Positions 7,101-7,515 of a stretch of 7,515 nt of DNA are shown here, piece after piece. The stretch covers positions 1 to 7,515 of the forward strand of contig JAAZCN010000069.1 in assembly GCA_012513245.1 (NCBI GenBank), given 5' to 3'. The translations under genes and the position numbers were made by a program. The stretch is from Synergistaceae bacterium. GTDB taxonomy: Bacteria > Synergistota > Synergistia > Synergistales > Synergistaceae. How positions within the stretch are numbered: the stretch's first letter is position 1; every line of letters starts with the position of its first letter. The notes beneath the pieces are model-generated. The model was not told the DNA's origin. It did no database searches and was given only the letters and a program-made list of their open reading frames with translations.

Positions 7101-7167
7101 TGCAAAGAAGCAGACCATCATCGACAAGCTGATGGAATTCTTTGAAAAATATCTTGGGCTGGTGTAG
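4141..7167 (+). CDS. hsdR: Type IC restriction subunit HsdR (ATP-dependent translocase/endonuclease)
   Basis: HsdR pumps DNA using ATP and cuts unmodified DNA when bound to the methyltransferase. The protein has 1008 residues (EcoR124I about 1038). The N-terminal PD-(D/E)XK nuclease shows D151, E165 and K167 in a VTILVNGLPLVHTELKRRG context, the positions known in EcoR124I. A serine/lysine-rich insert lies at about 218-240. Helicase motifs follow in order: Walker A TGSGKT (326-331), DECH (425-428), FTGTP (451-455), LTGFD (677-681) and QAFSRTNRI (701-709). The C-terminal helical domain for complex assembly fills the rest. Nothing essential is missing. The start ATG overlaps the hsdS stop in ATGA, with AAGGAG at 4127-4132 as ribosome site. 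No separate promoter is visible, so hsdR seems to depend on the upstream transcript. A run of eight A lies at 4513-4520. Confidence 0.96.
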   Translation: MSLFNIVAETAEYTVVSEYKPESRVAAAYQGEAALEREFICLLEAQGYEYLSFNNEAALISNLRKQLELLNGYAFSDAEWRRFFSECIARSNEGIIEKTRKIQEDHVQILHRDDGSTKNIYLIDKKNIHNNKLQVINQYEESEGAHDSRYDVTILVNGLPLVHTELKRRGVAIREAFNQIKRYQRESFWASSGLYEYIQIFIISNGTHTKYYSNTTRSSHIKESGSADSSKSSKKTSNSFEFTSYWADGNNKTIADLTDFTKTFMARHALLNILTKYCVFTSENLLLVMRPYQIVATERILSRIEISNNYKKTGTIEAGGYIWHTTGSGKTLTSFKTAQIASVLPYVDKVLFVVDRKDLDYQTMKEYDKFQKGAANSNTSTKILQKQLEDSSSHIIITTIQKLDVFVSRNKEQDVFRKHVVIIFDECHRSQFGDMHNKIVKSFRNYHLFGFTGTPIFAANAGNGGNPLLRTTPQAFGDKLHTYTIVDAINDQNVLPFRIDYINTVKMKENVKDKKVSSIDRENAMADPVRIRDVVSYIIDHFDQKTKRNSFYSLQGQRVSGFNSILAVSSIPVAKKYYTELKKQLAERGRKLNIATIFSYSANEADPEDVFPDEGFDTDSLDQSSRDFLESAIQDYNVDFKVNFDTSSQKFENYYKDLSLRIKRREVDLLVVVNMFLTGFDATTLNTLWVDKNLRQHGLIQAFSRTNRILNSVKTFGNIVCFRDLQEETDKAIALFGDKDAKGLVLLKGYEAYYYGFDEEGKHQPGYAELIAELSQTFPLGQAINGEQNQKEFIRLLGAILRLKNILVSFDQFHSNEILSNRQFQDYQSLYIDLYQEFTKDKNADKEKINDDIIFEIELIRQVEINIDYILMLVAKFHESNCEDKSILVSIDKAIGSSFQLRSKKKLIEDFIETVNASTLVEEDWRRYVHEQKEADLAALISEEMLKQEETKKFIDNSFRDGALKTTGTDIDKIMPPVSRFSGGKRAAKKQTIIDKLMEFFEKYLGLV

Positions 7168-7178
7168 ACATTCAGACT

Positions 7179-7515
7179 TTAAATAAACGTTGAAACGTAT
7201 TTTTCTGTTTTTACAAGCTTCTTGGACTTACTATCCTTTGCCTTCTTCTTAAGGGCGGCAAGTTCCTCTGTCAGTTCAAACCTATCTGTAAGATTGCGTC
7301 CATTATTGTTGATCACGACAACCGTAAGGGTCATCAAGGGAAATTCTTCAATCTCTCCCTTTCTGTTGCAGGTAATGATAAATCCGCGCTCTACAGCCGC
7401 CTGATCGTAAAGGGCCAGGACCTCATGCTCGAAATCGTTTATAAGGTCATGAAAAAAGGATTCGTCTGTATGGTCACTTAATATGACAAGGAAGTCGTCT
7501 CCGCCTATGTGTCCA
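7179..7515 (-). CDS. GGDEF-domain protein, C-terminal part (cut by window edge)
   Basis: On the minus strand 111 codons are open from the right edge to a TAA at 7181-7179. The visible start is GHIGGDDFLVI, the signature loop of a GGDEF domain, here GGDDF rather than GGDEF. Then come a helical segment, a strand reading MTLTVVVIN, and a lysine-rich tail (LAALKKKAKDSKSKKLVK). The HIGGDDF form and the ELAALKKKAK-like ending resemble C-terminal GGDEF domains of EAL/CBS-type or response-regulator proteins in cyclic-di-GMP signalling. The inhibitory RxxD site and all upstream domains lie outside the window. Whether it makes cyclic-di-GMP is uncertain, because the conserved Glu of the signature is Asp. 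It converges with hsdR with 11 bases between the stops and probably has no part in restriction. Confidence 0.82.
   Translation of the reverse strand, partial: GHIGGDDFLVILSDHTDESFFHDLINDFEHEVLALYDQAAVERGFIITCNRKGEIEEFPLMTLTVVVINNNGRNLTDRFELTEELAALKKKAKDSKSKKLVKTEKYVSTFI

Noticed and set aside
6744..7127. 127-codon minus-strand open frame within hsdR
   Set aside because: Antisense to the helical C-terminal domain of HsdR; Ser/Phe-rich shadow composition with no recognisable motif.
7187..7212. ACGT-TGAA-ACGT hairpin followed by T-rich sequence as an hsdR terminator
   Set aside because: The stem is only four base pairs and the T tract is interrupted; it also lies within the end of the GGDEF coding sequence, so it is too weak to call.
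7222..7404. 60-codon plus-strand open frame after hsdR
   Set aside because: It is antisense to the GGDEF-domain gene, whose minus-strand frame carries a clear family signature.

Overview
The window holds a complete Type I restriction-modification operon of the Type IC (EcoR124I-like) family, read left to right: hsdM, a RhuM-family gene, hsdS and hsdR. The tail of a GGDEF-domain protein gene on the opposite strand closes the right edge. The organism is a bacterium of moderate GC that I cannot name. The only taxonomic hint is the GGDEF tail, whose HIGGDDF signature and lysine-rich end resemble C-terminal GGDEF domains of EAL/CBS-type signalling proteins, which I associate with spirochaetes, clostridia and proteobacteria. 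A spirochaete such as a treponeme is a guess, not a conclusion.

Layout. Bases 1-379 are AT-rich (25-35% GC per 60-base line) and carry no gene I can support. They contain a long imperfect inverted repeat (20-67), scattered AGCAT words, a weak candidate promoter for the operon, and a possible divergent promoter and ribosome site pointing off the left edge. The real hsdM start is ATG 380, where composition jumps to about 48% GC and a Shine-Dalgarno appears. The in-frame ATG at 206 is probably spurious. Then follow hsdM (380-1948), the rhuM-like gene (1945-2961), hsdS (2954-4144) and hsdR (4141-7167). Every junction overlaps by 4 or 8 bases, so this looks like one translationally coupled transcript. 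The GGDEF gene (7179-7515, minus) converges with hsdR across an 11-base gap.

How the genes work together. Two HsdM and one HsdS form the methyltransferase that recognises a bipartite adenine-methylated site. Adding HsdR gives the ATP-driven translocase/nuclease that cuts unmodified DNA. All catalytic motifs are visible and intact in HsdM and HsdR. HsdS has two AT-rich target-recognition domains separated by a 36-base tract of three 12-base repeats coding TAEL-like units. This is the element whose copy number changes the recognition spacer in the EcoR124 family. The RhuM protein (N-terminal helix-turn-helix) has no established role in restriction, but its embedding between M and S suggests an accessory or regulatory function.

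Most worth a second look: the RhuM gene locked between M and S, the TAEL repeat tract, the single-operon arrangement of hsdR, the G7 tract in hsdM, and the inverted repeat in the leader.
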